64,000 nucleotides of DNA from RPQK01 sp041946865 (GTDB lineage: Bacteria; Acidobacteriota; UBA6911; RPQK01). How positions within the stretch are numbered: the stretch's first letter is position 1; each line of letters starts with the position of its first letter. A program made the translations under genes and the position numbers. Shown in pieces: positions 8,680 to 17,609 of this stretch. The notes under the pieces were generated by a model. The model was not told the DNA's origin. It made no database searches and saw nothing but the letters and a program-made list of their open reading frames with translations. The stretch is from the NCBI GenBank assembly GCA_041946865.1, contig JBHGBF010000028.1, positions 1 to 64,000 on the forward strand, read 5' to 3'.

Positions 8680-9463
8680 GCTGCGCTTTGCCATCCCTCG
8701 CCACTGGTCCGTTCGGCGGCGGCGAGCGAATTGAGTGGAGACCTGGGCGGACCCTCAGACCCGTGAGGCGCTGATCCACGCATCCGGTGACAGTCGCCGC
8801 CTGGTTCGTGTCCGTGCGGCGGCGGCACTCGCCGAATGCCCTGCTAATCTGATTCCTGAGAGGTCGCGACCGAACGTCGAAGCGGCTCTGAACGAGCTCG
8901 AAAAGGCGCTCCGATCGCGACCGGACGACTGGGCGTCAAACTTCGACCTGGGCAATTTCTACCTGGACCGGGGCCGGCTGAGCGAGGCCCGGCTGTCCTT
9001 CGAGCGCGCTACTCGGCTGCGCCCCGACACACTCATGCCGTGGGTCAATCTTTCGATCACCTGTGCCCGGTCGGGCGACAATTTGGGCGCTGGCCAGGCG
9101 TTGCGCAGGGCGCTCCAAGTACAACCGGACAGCCCCGTCGCCAATTTCAATCTTGCGCTTTTGAAGGCTGAAGACGGTGAAACCGCCGAGGCTGAAAGGC
9201 TCTTACGGCAAGTTCTGAAAAGTGAGCCGGGGATGCATCAAGCAGCCTACAACCTGGCGGTTCTACTCGGCGAAAGAAAAGACTACCGCCAGGCGGTTCT
9301 CTGGTGCCGGCGAGCCGTGGCCTTGTGTCCGGAAGAAGGGCGCTACCGCGAGACTCTGGCCCTCTACCTCCAGCGAACAGGCCTGTCTACGCCCCCACCA
9401 ACACGTCGTCAAGACGGACCGGGCGGTGTTCCCGATGGGACTGGGCGGCGGCCAGGGCCGTGA
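8680..9463 (+). pseudogene. remnant of a HEAT/TPR (multihaem cytochrome-type) protein, frameshifted and truncated
   Basis: From 8680 one frame reads a HEAT-like piece (HPSPLVRSAAASEL) and then hits a stop. From about 8745 the homology continues one frame over (DPQTREALIHASGDSRRLVR), followed by three or four TPRs (ASNFDLGNFYLDRGRLSEA, AYNLAVLLGERKDYRQA). This HEAT-then-TPR order is typical of the C-terminus of large multihaem cytochrome/TPR proteins. There is no CxxCH part and no proper start: an in-frame TGA at 8732 precedes the only GTG. TPR homology stops near 9388, where the convergent iolG-like gene ends. A short functional TPR protein from GTG 8735 cannot be excluded. Confidence 0.65.
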
Positions 9464-10412
9464 CGACCGCCATGCGGGCATCTTCGCCGGTAACGGGCTC
9501 GGGAGCGTCGCGAAGAATGGCGTCGGTAAACGCCGACAATTCGGCCACGAAGCTGTCCGAGTACCGATCCATGAAGGAGCTCAAAGGGACATCGCGTCTG
9601 ACGCCGCTGCTGTCACAGACAATAGCCTGGTTGGGATAGCTATTCAGCGTCATAATCGATCCCCGGCTGCCGAAAACCTCAACCCGCTGATCGACCCCGT
9701 AGGCGGTTTGCCGGCTGTTGTCGATCGACCCGATGACGCCGTTAGCAAATCGCAGCATGATCATCGCGGTATCGACGTCGCCTGCCCGGCCGATCCTCGG
9801 GTCGATTCGAACGCTCGCCGCTGTAAAGACCTCTTCGACTTCCGCGCCGATCAGATAGCGGGCCATGTCGAAGTCGTGAATCGTCATGTCCAAGAACAAT
9901 CCGCCGGAGGTTCGGATGTATTTTATCGAAGGTGGAGCCGGCTCCCGACTGACGATGTGCAGCAGTGAGGGTTCGCCGATCTCCTGGGACACGATTGCTT
10001 CGCGCACGCGCTTGAAGCTCGGATCGAAACGCCGGTAAAAGCCCACCTGAAACTTCACGCCGGCCTTCGCCACGACCTGCAGCGTTTCGCCGATCTCCGC
10101 CAGCGAGTGAGAGATCGGTTTGTCACACAAGACATGCTTTCCGGCAAGGGCGGCCTGCCGAGAAATGACCGCCTGGGTGGCAATTGGAGTGCAGACCAGG
10201 ACAGCCTCGATGCCTGGATCGCTAAGGGCGTCCTGGTAGTCATCCGATACCCGCGGGACATCAAACAAGCCCGCCAGGCGCTGGGCCGCCTCGTAATCGG
10301 TGTCGACGACCAGCGACAGCGTGGCGCTGGGGATGCGCTGCGCAAGGTTCTGGGCATGGATCCGACCCGTGCGCTCGGCGCCGATCAGTGCGACGTTGAT
10401 TCCATCCGGCAT
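9387..10412 (-). CDS. iolG: Gfo/Idh/MocA-family dehydrogenase, probable myo-inositol 2-dehydrogenase
   Basis: 341 residues. The N-terminal Rossmann fold (VALIGAERTGRIHAQNL) binds NAD(P). The CDKPIS motif carries the conserved Lys near residue 95. The α/β domain holds GGLFLDMTIHDFDMARYL with the catalytic Asp and His. These match inositol 2-dehydrogenases, which oxidise myo-inositol to scyllo-inosose. It is the last gene of a minus-strand cluster with iolA, iolD and iolB, which fixes the assignment better than sequence alone. One deviation is GAERTGRIH in place of the usual GxGRIGxxH. Confidence 0.88.
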   Translation of the reverse strand: MPDGINVALIGAERTGRIHAQNLAQRIPSATLSLVVDTDYEAAQRLAGLFDVPRVSDDYQDALSDPGIEAVLVCTPIATQAVISRQAALAGKHVLCDKPISHSLAEIGETLQVVAKAGVKFQVGFYRRFDPSFKRVREAIVSQEIGEPSLLHIVSREPAPPSIKYIRTSGGLFLDMTIHDFDMARYLIGAEVEEVFTAASVRIDPRIGRAGDVDTAMIMLRFANGVIGSIDNSRQTAYGVDQRVEVFGSRGSIMTLNSYPNQAIVCDSSGVRRDVPLSSFMDRYSDSFVAELSAFTDAILRDAPEPVTGEDARMAVVTALAAAQSHREHRPVRLDDVLVGA

Positions 10413-10468
10413 AATTCTTCCGTTTCAGGTTCAACCTTACTCAGCGCCTCTTTGCGTGGTTTCTGGCT

Positions 10469-11959
10469 TCAGAATTTTCGCGACCATTCGGGGAGCCAGC
10501 GCTCGATGACCACCTTGGTCTGAGTGAAGAACTCGACGGCATGCTTGCCCTGCGCATGCAAAGTCCCGAAGAAGCTGTTCTTCCATCCGCTGAAAGGGAA
10601 AAACGCCATAGGTGCAGCCACGCCGATATTGATCCCGACGTTGCCGGCCTGTGCTTCATAGCGGAACTTGCGGGCGGCGGCTCCGCTGATCGTGAACAAG
10701 CAGGCCATGTTCCCATACTCGCCGCTGTTAACCAATTCAATGGCTTCCTCGACTGTCCGGACATGCATCAGACCGAGCACGGGGCCAAAGATTTCCACGG
10801 TCGCCAGGATCCCGCCCGGTCGAATGCCCTCGAGCACGGTGGGACGCAGGAAATTGCCTCTTTCATAACCGGGAATCACGACTTCCCGGCCGTCGACCAC
10901 AATCTCTGCCCCCTCCTCCAGACCCTTACCGATCGAGTTGGAAATGCGCGCTTTGCTTTCCGGGCTGATGACAGGGCCCATCTGCACGCCCGGATCCAGG
11001 CCGTACCCCACCACCCGGCTCGCGGCAGCCTCAGCGAGCGCTGGCCGGAAAATGCGGTCGGCTTCCCCCACGGTAATCGCCAGCGAGGCCGCCAGGCACC
11101 GTTGCCCGGCGTTCCCGAAGGCACTATCGGCAATGATGCCCGTGGTTATCGCCACGTCGGCGTCAGGCAGGACGATCAGGGCATTCTTGGCTCCTCCCTG
11201 CGCCTGTACCCGCTTGCCGTTTGCGGCGGCGCGAGCATAGACATGCCGTGCCACCCGGGTCGATCCCACAAAGGTCACGGCCTGAACCGCCGGATGATCA
11301 AGCAGCGCATTAACCGTGTCCGCGCCACCGTTCAGGAGATTCACGACTCCCGCGGGAAACTCCGTTTCCTCCACCAGACGAAACACTTTCTGCAGCGTGA
11401 TCGGGGTCCGTTCCGAAGGCTTGACAATGACCGTATTACCGCAGGCCAGGGCGTAAGGCAGATACCAGAAAGGAATCATGCCGGGGAAGTTGAACGGGCA
11501 GAGGATGGCGGCCACGCCGACCGGTTGGCGGATCATGTACTCGTCCACACCCGGCGCCGCGTCCTCGCAAAAGTCACCCATCATCAGGCTGGGAATCCCG
11601 CAGGCCACTTCGACATTCTCGATGGCCCGGCGCATTTCGCCGCGCGCCTCGTCAAGGGTCTTGCCGTTTTCCATCGTGATCGTGCGCGCCAGATCCTCGA
11701 AGTTGGCCTCGAGCAGGGCTTTCAGTTTGAACAGAAACTGAATTCGGGTGGGGGCGGGGACTCGTCGCCAGGCAGGGAAGGCGGCCTCGGCGTGACGGAC
11801 CGCCCGGTCGACCTCTGGGGCAGGCGTGAGCGGGACACAGCCGAGCAGGTCGGCCGTGGCGGGGTTACTGACCTGCAGATATTCCGCGCCTCCGGGCTCC
11901 ACCCAGGCACCGTTCACGTAATTGAGAAGGTTGGTTTGACTAAGCATGGCTTTTGTCAT
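10469..11959 (-). CDS. iolA: methylmalonate-semialdehyde dehydrogenase (CoA-acylating)
   Basis: 496-residue aldehyde dehydrogenase. The catalytic Cys is in GNAGQRCLAAS. The position usually held by the general-base Glu is Asn (QGGAKNA), the hallmark of the CoA-acylating MmsA/IolA group. FNFPGMIPFWYLPYALACGNT and EIFGPVL are also typical. It converts malonate semialdehyde to acetyl-CoA at the end of inositol breakdown (or methylmalonate semialdehyde to propionyl-CoA). Two ATGs lie close together (11959 and 11947), neither with a good ribosome-binding site; I took the longer form. It starts 29 bases downstream of the iolD stop. Confidence 0.92.
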   Translation of the reverse strand: MTKAMLSQTNLLNYVNGAWVEPGGAEYLQVSNPATADLLGCVPLTPAPEVDRAVRHAEAAFPAWRRVPAPTRIQFLFKLKALLEANFEDLARTITMENGKTLDEARGEMRRAIENVEVACGIPSLMMGDFCEDAAPGVDEYMIRQPVGVAAILCPFNFPGMIPFWYLPYALACGNTVIVKPSERTPITLQKVFRLVEETEFPAGVVNLLNGGADTVNALLDHPAVQAVTFVGSTRVARHVYARAAANGKRVQAQGGAKNALIVLPDADVAITTGIIADSAFGNAGQRCLAASLAITVGEADRIFRPALAEAAASRVVGYGLDPGVQMGPVISPESKARISNSIGKGLEEGAEIVVDGREVVIPGYERGNFLRPTVLEGIRPGGILATVEIFGPVLGLMHVRTVEEAIELVNSGEYGNMACLFTISGAAARKFRYEAQAGNVGINIGVAAPMAFFPFSGWKNSFFGTLHAQGKHAVEFFTQTKVVIERWLPEWSRKF

Positions 11960-11987
11960 TTGGGTTTTTGATCCGAAGCGGTTGCCG

Positions 11988-13886
11988 CTACTCCCCCGCC
12001 TCGAAGAAGTATCTCTCCTTCTTGCGCATTTCTTCCCAGGCCTTCCTGGCTTCCCGCACTCCGGGCATCTCGCTGACCTCAGCGACGTGGACGTCCCACC
12101 AGCTCTCGTACCCGGGCACCCCGACATAGCGGTCGCTGTTGATCGTGATCACCGTAGTCCGGTCGGTCTTCCTGGCTTCTTTCAAGGCGGAGGCCAGGTC
12201 CTGGTAGGTCAGGCAAGGAATGACGTGGGCGCCCAGGCTGCGGGCATTAGCGGCAAAATCGATCAGAAGAGGCTCGACCTCCTCGCCGGCGGAGTCTCCG
12301 GGCAAGACACCGTCTTTCCTATACGCGTACCGCGTCCCGAAGCCGTCCTGGCCGAGCGAGCGGCTCAAGCCTCCGATGCTTTTGAACCCCCCATTGTCAA
12401 TCAGAACCACGATCAGCTTGTAACCTTCCTGGATCGAGGTGGCGAGATCGGACGAGAGCATGAGGTAGCTGCCGTCACCCACAATCACGTACACGTCTCG
12501 CTCCGGCGCCGCCATCTTCGCGCCCAGGCCTCCGGCGATCTCATAGCCCATGCAGCTGTAGCCGTACTCCATATGGAAATTCTTGGAGTGGCGCGCCCTC
12601 CAGAGCTTATGCAAATCTCCCGGAGCGCTGCCGGCGGCATTGATCATGATCGCATCCGGACCTGATAGCTCGTTGACGGCTCCCAGAATCTCGCCCTGGC
12701 TCGGCAAGGGCTCGTTTCGTATACCGTAAATCCGATCGACCTCTGCCTCCCACTCGTCGTGCAGGCGGCAGCTCTCCAGGCGGTACTGCCCGTCAACCTG
12801 CCAGCCCTCCAGCAGGCTGCCCATTTCCTGTAACGTCACGCGGGCATCCCCGATCAGGCACAAGGCAAAGTGTTTTCCGGCATCGAAACCGGTTACGTTG
12901 ATATTAATAAAGCGAACGGCTGGGTTCTGAAACGCGGTCTTGGAGGCGGTGGTGAAATCGCTATAGCGGGTTCCGACGCCGATGATCAGGTCCGCATCAC
13001 GGGCGATCCGATTGGCGGCCAGCGTCCCGGTCACTCCGACAGCGCCCAGGTTTAACGAATGGTCGTAACGAAGGCTTCCCTTCCCGGCCATCGTCTCGCC
13101 CACGGGAATGCCGGTTCGGTCGACCAGCTCGCGCAGCGTTTCGGTCGCGTCCGAGTAAATCACCCCGCCCCCGGCAATCAGCATGGGGCGACGGCTCGCC
13201 CGGATCAGCTCCACGGCGCGCACGATCGCCTCGCGGTCAGGCCGATTACGCGGAATCCTCCACACCCGGCGGCGAAAGAACGCTTCCGGGTACTCGAACG
13301 CCTCCGCCTGAACGTCCTGGGGTAGCGCGAGGGTCACAGCGCCGGTCTCAGACGGGCTTGTCAGGACGCGCATCGTCTCCGGCAACGCGGTCAGAAGCTG
13401 GTCGGGACGGTTGATGCGGTCCCAGTACCGGCTCACCGGCTTGAAACAGTCGTTCACCGAGATGTCCTGGCTCTGCTCCCACTCGAGCTGCTGCAGGACG
13501 GGCGCAACGTTGCGCCGGGCAAAAATGTCGCCGGGAAGGAGAAGGACCGGAAGGCGGTTGATCGTAGCGACAGCCGCACCGGTGATCATGTTCGTGGCGC
13601 CGGGACCGATGGAGGAAGTGCAAACCAGCGTCTGAAGCCGGTTCTTCACCTTCGCATAGGCGACCGCGGTATGCACGGCCGCCTGCTCGTTCCGTGACTG
13701 GTAATAGCGGAAATCAGGCATCTGCTGCAAAGCCTGGCCAATACCGGCGATGTTGCCATGCCCGAAAATGCCGAAGCACCCGGCGAAAAACGGCACTTGT
13801 ACGCCATCACGTTCGACCTGCTGTTGTTTCAAGAAAGCAAGGAGGGCCTGGGCCATAGTCAGGCGCCGAGTCGCAGGCGCGGTCAT
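11988..13886 (-). CDS. iolD: 3D-(3,5/4)-trihydroxycyclohexane-1,2-dione hydrolase
   Basis: 632-residue thiamine-diphosphate enzyme, normal length for IolD. The PYR domain carries the catalytic Glu (RNEQAAVH) and the central domain a Rossmann-like fold (LIAGGGVIYSDA). The PP domain has the ThDP/Mg motif GDGSYLMLSSD ending in LIDNGG. The C-terminal WWDVHVAEVS is typical of IolD and absent from acetolactate synthases. It opens the ring of trihydroxycyclohexanedione to 5-deoxyglucuronate. Its ATG overlaps the iolB stop by four bases (ATGA), so the two are translationally coupled. Confidence 0.95.
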   Translation of the reverse strand: MTAPATRRLTMAQALLAFLKQQQVERDGVQVPFFAGCFGIFGHGNIAGIGQALQQMPDFRYYQSRNEQAAVHTAVAYAKVKNRLQTLVCTSSIGPGATNMITGAAVATINRLPVLLLPGDIFARRNVAPVLQQLEWEQSQDISVNDCFKPVSRYWDRINRPDQLLTALPETMRVLTSPSETGAVTLALPQDVQAEAFEYPEAFFRRRVWRIPRNRPDREAIVRAVELIRASRRPMLIAGGGVIYSDATETLRELVDRTGIPVGETMAGKGSLRYDHSLNLGAVGVTGTLAANRIARDADLIIGVGTRYSDFTTASKTAFQNPAVRFININVTGFDAGKHFALCLIGDARVTLQEMGSLLEGWQVDGQYRLESCRLHDEWEAEVDRIYGIRNEPLPSQGEILGAVNELSGPDAIMINAAGSAPGDLHKLWRARHSKNFHMEYGYSCMGYEIAGGLGAKMAAPERDVYVIVGDGSYLMLSSDLATSIQEGYKLIVVLIDNGGFKSIGGLSRSLGQDGFGTRYAYRKDGVLPGDSAGEEVEPLLIDFAANARSLGAHVIPCLTYQDLASALKEARKTDRTTVITINSDRYVGVPGYESWWDVHVAEVSEMPGVREARKAWEEMRKKERYFFEAGE

Positions 13887-14794
13887 AGTTTTCTTGCCTC
13901 CGTCAGGTTATAGACAGGCACCCGCGGGTCAGGGCTTGCGTACGAACCCTTCACCCACGCGTACTGGGGGTCGTCAGTCGCGGCCAGGCTCTGGGCGCTG
14001 CCCGCCAGGACGTTCAGATAGTAGGTGGTGTAACCAACCGGGCTTGAAACGGGATGATAGCCTTCCGGGATCAGCACGACATCATGGTCGCGGGCCGTGA
14101 CCGTGGCGTCGATCGGGCGTCCTGCCAACTGCAACGGCGAATCCGGCCCCGTGTAGACCCGCTGCAGGGCGTAGCCCCCCGGCCGGTCGAACCGGTAGTA
14201 GTAGATCTCGTCCAGATCAGCTTCGACCAGGGCGCCGGCGGCGTCTTCCCGATGGCGGTCGTGCTTGTGCGGGGGATAGCTCGACCAGTTTCCGCCGGGC
14301 GTGTAGACCTCGACCACCACGAGCCGTTCGGAAGGAAATCCCGGCGGCATGATGTTGTTGATCTGGCGTGTGGCATGGCCCCCGCCGCGGATTTCGACGC
14401 CCACCTGATCGGGAGTCACCAGGTGAGGGGGGAAGCTCGATCCCGCCGCGGCAGAAGCGATGGCCCATTCGCAGGGGGTAACGGCGCCGACGCAGAACGT
14501 GGTGTACGGCGGCAAATAGAGGGCGTAGGGAAGACCGGCGAAGACATCCGGACGCCGGCCTGCTCCGTGCCAGTCTCCGCGGTTCGAGCTGACATCAAGC
14601 ACCCCACTGAGCACTACCAGGGCCAGTTCCTGCCCGCCCGTCTCGGACTGCCATTGTCCACCGGCGGCCAGTCGTCGGACCTGGAACCAGAGCGTATCCC
14701 AGCCCGCCTCTTCCGGGCGCACCTCGACAATCACGGCCGGGTCGTCGGATCGGCCGGGATGAATCATGAGGTTCGTGGAGTCGTACTGTTTCAT
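13883..14794 (-). CDS. iolB: 5-deoxy-glucuronate isomerase
   Basis: 303-residue cupin-type isomerase that turns 5-deoxyglucuronate into 2-deoxy-5-keto-gluconate. The second half carries the metal-binding HKHD cluster (YPPHKHDRHRED), Glu in LDEIYYYRFDRPGG and a late His in PEGYHPVSSPVGY. All are characteristic of IolB/KduI. It sits directly upstream of iolD with a 4-base overlap and 43 bases downstream of the transaldolase-family gene. Family and context agree, so the call is firm. Confidence 0.95.
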   Translation of the reverse strand: MKQYDSTNLMIHPGRSDDPAVIVEVRPEEAGWDTLWFQVRRLAAGGQWQSETGGQELALVVLSGVLDVSSNRGDWHGAGRRPDVFAGLPYALYLPPYTTFCVGAVTPCEWAIASAAAGSSFPPHLVTPDQVGVEIRGGGHATRQINNIMPPGFPSERLVVVEVYTPGGNWSSYPPHKHDRHREDAAGALVEADLDEIYYYRFDRPGGYALQRVYTGPDSPLQLAGRPIDATVTARDHDVVLIPEGYHPVSSPVGYTTYYLNVLAGSAQSLAATDDPQYAWVKGSYASPDPRVPVYNLTEARKL

Positions 14795-14837
14795 GGCACA
14801 ACTGAAGGAGGAAGCCGCCTCGCACGCGCGTCAGCCT

Positions 14838-15935
14838 TCACCCTTCGCCCTGCTTCACATCCGGATTCGGCAGCATGAAGTCCCGCACCACGGCCATCAG
14901 GTCGTGAACGGCTTCAATAAAGCCGCGCAGCGTGCGGACCGTGGCCCCAAATCCGTCGAACTCGGCGAGTGTCATCCCGTCCGGATCATAGGCTCGCCGG
15001 AAATCAGGGATCATCCGGTAGAGGGCATCGATGATTTCCGGGCTGACCGGACGGTCGATCGTCCTCTCCACTTTCAAGTCTGAGGCATTCGCCTTGCGTG
15101 CCCACTCGCAGGGCATCGAATGGATGAAATCGCCGCCAATCAGCTCCGTCCAGTGCCCCAAATGACGGTAAGCCGCCACAAGCAGCCGGGCCCGGTAACC
15201 GCGTTCCTGAAAGATGCCGTATGCCCGCTTGAACGTCGCAATCCCCGCCCACCTCAGGTAGGACGGATCTATATCGATCTCGTCCCGCCTGGCCAGGACT
15301 TGCATCCAGTCATCATTGCGTCCCACCATGATGGTCGCCACCGGCGACATGTGAGCGATGTCCAGACCGCCGGCCTCGCGGCGTTCCAGGCCGCGCTCAA
15401 CAGCTTCCGCTACGGCCACAGCTTGAGAAACGGAAAAACTGACGGTCGCGTTAATGCTGACGCCCCGGAACGTGGCCTCTTCGATGGCCGGGATCCCCGC
15501 CGCTGTCGCCGGGATCTTCACCTGCATGTTGGGAGCAAGCGAATTGAAGTGATCGGCTTGTTGGACCAGGGTCTGGGTATTGCGGTAGTAGGCGGGGTTC
15601 GTCTGGATTGAAAGCCTCCCTTTCTTGCCCTGGTGCCGCTCGAATACAGGCAGAAGCAACCGGGCGCCGTGGGTGGCTATCTCCTCGATCAGCCGCCACG
15701 CAATCTCCGTCTCCGACCAGGTGGCGTTGCGCGTGATAATGCGGTTCAGCCGCTCACGCCATTGCGGCATCTCCTTCTTCAGCACTCCCAGTACGATCAC
15801 TGGATTGGTGGTGGCGCCGACAGCGCCGTGCTCAAGGCCGTACGACAACTCCTCAGTGGAACAAGAGTCGTTCCAGTAATCGGTAGGAGTGCTCGAGACC
15901 ATCTGACGCAGGGGACTTAAAGCGACTTCAGGCAT
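14838..15935 (-). CDS. transaldolase-family protein in the inositol cluster
   Basis: 365-residue TIM-barrel protein of the transaldolase family. The N-terminal WNDSCSTEEL gives the usual Asp, GATTNPVIV is the conserved TxNP loop, and the Schiff-base Lys is in MQVKIPAT. RLSIQTNP precedes it as in the family. It is longer than classical TalB (about 317) because of extra C-terminal helices. The first gene of the iol block, it occupies the place where a kinase/aldolase pair (iolC, iolJ) would be expected. It may act in pentose-phosphate metabolism or on a deoxy-keto-sugar from inositol; the second idea is inference only. Confidence 0.85.
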   Translation of the reverse strand: MPEVALSPLRQMVSSTPTDYWNDSCSTEELSYGLEHGAVGATTNPVIVLGVLKKEMPQWRERLNRIITRNATWSETEIAWRLIEEIATHGARLLLPVFERHQGKKGRLSIQTNPAYYRNTQTLVQQADHFNSLAPNMQVKIPATAAGIPAIEEATFRGVSINATVSFSVSQAVAVAEAVERGLERREAGGLDIAHMSPVATIMVGRNDDWMQVLARRDEIDIDPSYLRWAGIATFKRAYGIFQERGYRARLLVAAYRHLGHWTELIGGDFIHSMPCEWARKANASDLKVERTIDRPVSPEIIDALYRMIPDFRRAYDPDGMTLAEFDGFGATVRTLRGFIEAVHDLMAVVRDFMLPNPDVKQGEG

Positions 15936-16121
15936 GCCCTTCTCCAGAAAACTAGAAGTCTGATAGTTTCAAGCTAGCTGAGAACAGACGAAAGAACAAG
16001 GAAAGCGGGCGCCGCGGAGCCGCAAGCACAGCGCTTTTCAGCGGACCGTCAGCGGACGGGGAGCGCGTCGGGTGCGTGCCGTTAAGGAGTGCCCATTTCG
16101 AACGGTGCAGTGTCGAAGCCG

Positions 16122-17417
16122 TTACGAGAACCGGGTTCGCTTCCAGAGGGCGGCGGTGCAGACGGTCAGGACCGCCACGGTCGCCGTCACAAGCACAACC
16201 ATCCAAAAGGGGTTCATGCTCAAGTCCGGAGTAACGGTCCCGAGACCTAACCAGACGAAAACCGCCAGCGCGAGCACGATGATCAGGAAGTCCCACCAGG
16301 CGCGCTTGGGTGTTTCGCGCGACAGAGGGTCGTCCCCCGTAAGCGCCGCCTCGACACGGGCCGGGTCTATGCCGTAACGCCCGCATTCCCGCATCATGGC
16401 CGCCCGCCAGGAAGCCTGCTCTGAGTGAGGCGCCTCGGCGCGGCTGATGGCCACGGCCCCACCGACAATGATCAAAGAGCCGAGAATCACCATCAACTGA
16501 TAGGGTGCGCCTTTTCCGTGAAGCTCGCCGAAGACCAACGCGCCCCAGGCGAGGCCCCAGAGCTGGTTCGTGTTCGAAAGCGGAATTCCCCGCGCTATAC
16601 CCACATATTTAGCGGCGTACTGTTGGAAAAGGTCCCCAATCACCCAGCAAAAGCCGCCCAGGAAGAGCCAGAACAGCGAAGAACGCAGCGCGGAGAGCTC
16701 GCCGCTGAACACCGAGACCCCCCCGACAAAGGAAATGGTGAGAATACCGATAGTGACTAATTCGCCCAGGGTGAAAATCGTGACAAAGGAGAGCGGATTC
16801 ATGCCGCTGATGTACGCCTTACGGTAGGGGATGTACATGGTGCCCCAGAGCAAGCCCGCGCCCAGCGCGGCCGCAAGGCCGGCGCCCGCCCGGTCAGACA
16901 GGCCGGCCGGTTGCTGGCTCGTCGCCAGGCCGAGCACGCATGCCCCTGCGACAATGGCAATGGCCCCCCCGAGGACTTTCGCCCACGGTCCAGCCCCCGC
17001 GCCCCGCAACTCCTTGAAAAGGAGGACGCCCCAGAAGAGGCCCACGAGGCTGTTCGTGTTCCAAAGGGGAAAGGCCACCGAGAGACCGATGTCCCGGATG
17101 GCAAAAATCGTCAGCGTGTTGGCCACCGCCCAGAGAGCGCCGGCCAGGATGGCCCAGGGGATCAAGTGCGGCTTCTCGCGCAGATCCCTCCACACGTAGG
17201 TAGTGCCCTTTAGCGCCATTGGCAGGGTCCAGCGGGCGACAAAGACACCGACCACCATGCCCATCGAGATCAGGAATGGGGAGAAGCCCAAGGTGACGAG
17301 CTTCGTCGGGGCTTCTGCCGCGCCCAGCCACGCCCCTGCCGCAAGCCCGCACATGACACCAAGCCGATGAAGAGAAAGCACACCAGTTTTGGGAAGAGTC
17401 GCCGAGCCTGTAGCCAT
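16122..17417 (-). CDS. GRP/RhaT-type sugar transporter with C-terminal extension
   Basis: 431 residues, about twelve hydrophobic spans. The first ten form the drug/metabolite-superfamily fold of GRP (GlcU/RhaT-like) sugar permeases, with paired repeats AFPLWNTNSLVGLFWG and GIPLSNTNQLWGLAWG. After a charged loop of about 55 residues (about 325-380) come two further membrane spans that are not part of the family. The ATG at 17417 has AGGAG upstream; an in-frame GTG 30 bases earlier is less likely. Lying between pnt and iol genes on one strand, it probably imports inositol or a related polyol, but substrate is inferred from context only. Confidence 0.8.
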   Translation of the reverse strand: MATGSATLPKTGVLSLHRLGVMCGLAAGAWLGAAEAPTKLVTLGFSPFLISMGMVVGVFVARWTLPMALKGTTYVWRDLREKPHLIPWAILAGALWAVANTLTIFAIRDIGLSVAFPLWNTNSLVGLFWGVLLFKELRGAGAGPWAKVLGGAIAIVAGACVLGLATSQQPAGLSDRAGAGLAAALGAGLLWGTMYIPYRKAYISGMNPLSFVTIFTLGELVTIGILTISFVGGVSVFSGELSALRSSLFWLFLGGFCWVIGDLFQQYAAKYVGIARGIPLSNTNQLWGLAWGALVFGELHGKGAPYQLMVILGSLIIVGGAVAISRAEAPHSEQASWRAAMMRECGRYGIDPARVEAALTGDDPLSRETPKRAWWDFLIIVLALAVFVWLGLGTVTPDLSMNPFWMVVLVTATVAVLTVCTAALWKRTRFS

Positions 17418-17494
17418 TCGAGTCTCCTGCAAGCCGACCACGGACACAGGACCATGCTCAAGGAGGTGAAGTCCGTATCACGCGTTGGCTTGCG

Positions 17495-17596
17495 CTAGTG
17501 AATCAGCAGCAGCACCAGTATCCCGACGATCAAGACTCCGAGCGGAATCCAGAAATGAACATCGGTGAGAATCTGCCGCCCGATCGAATTTGTCAC
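17495..17596 (-). CDS. 33-residue single-span membrane peptide downstream of pntB
   Basis: A GTG-started frame begins 13 bases after the pntB stop and encodes 33 residues: a polar N-terminus (VTNSIGRQILTDVHF) and one hydrophobic helix (IPLGVLIVGILVLLLIH). AGGG lies a few bases upstream of the start. Its size, hydrophobicity and tight position suggest a small accessory subunit or leader-like peptide of the transhydrogenase operon. I do not recognise a named family. Chance coding in a GC-rich spacer is the alternative. Confidence 0.45.
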   Translation of the reverse strand: MTNSIGRQILTDVHFWIPLGVLIVGILVLLLIH

Positions 17597-17609
17597 CTCG
17601 TCACCCTGT

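Noticed and set aside
10541..11971. A 476-codon frame antisense to iolA
   Set aside because: No domain similarity; the sense strand encodes a complete aldehyde dehydrogenase with catalytic residues.
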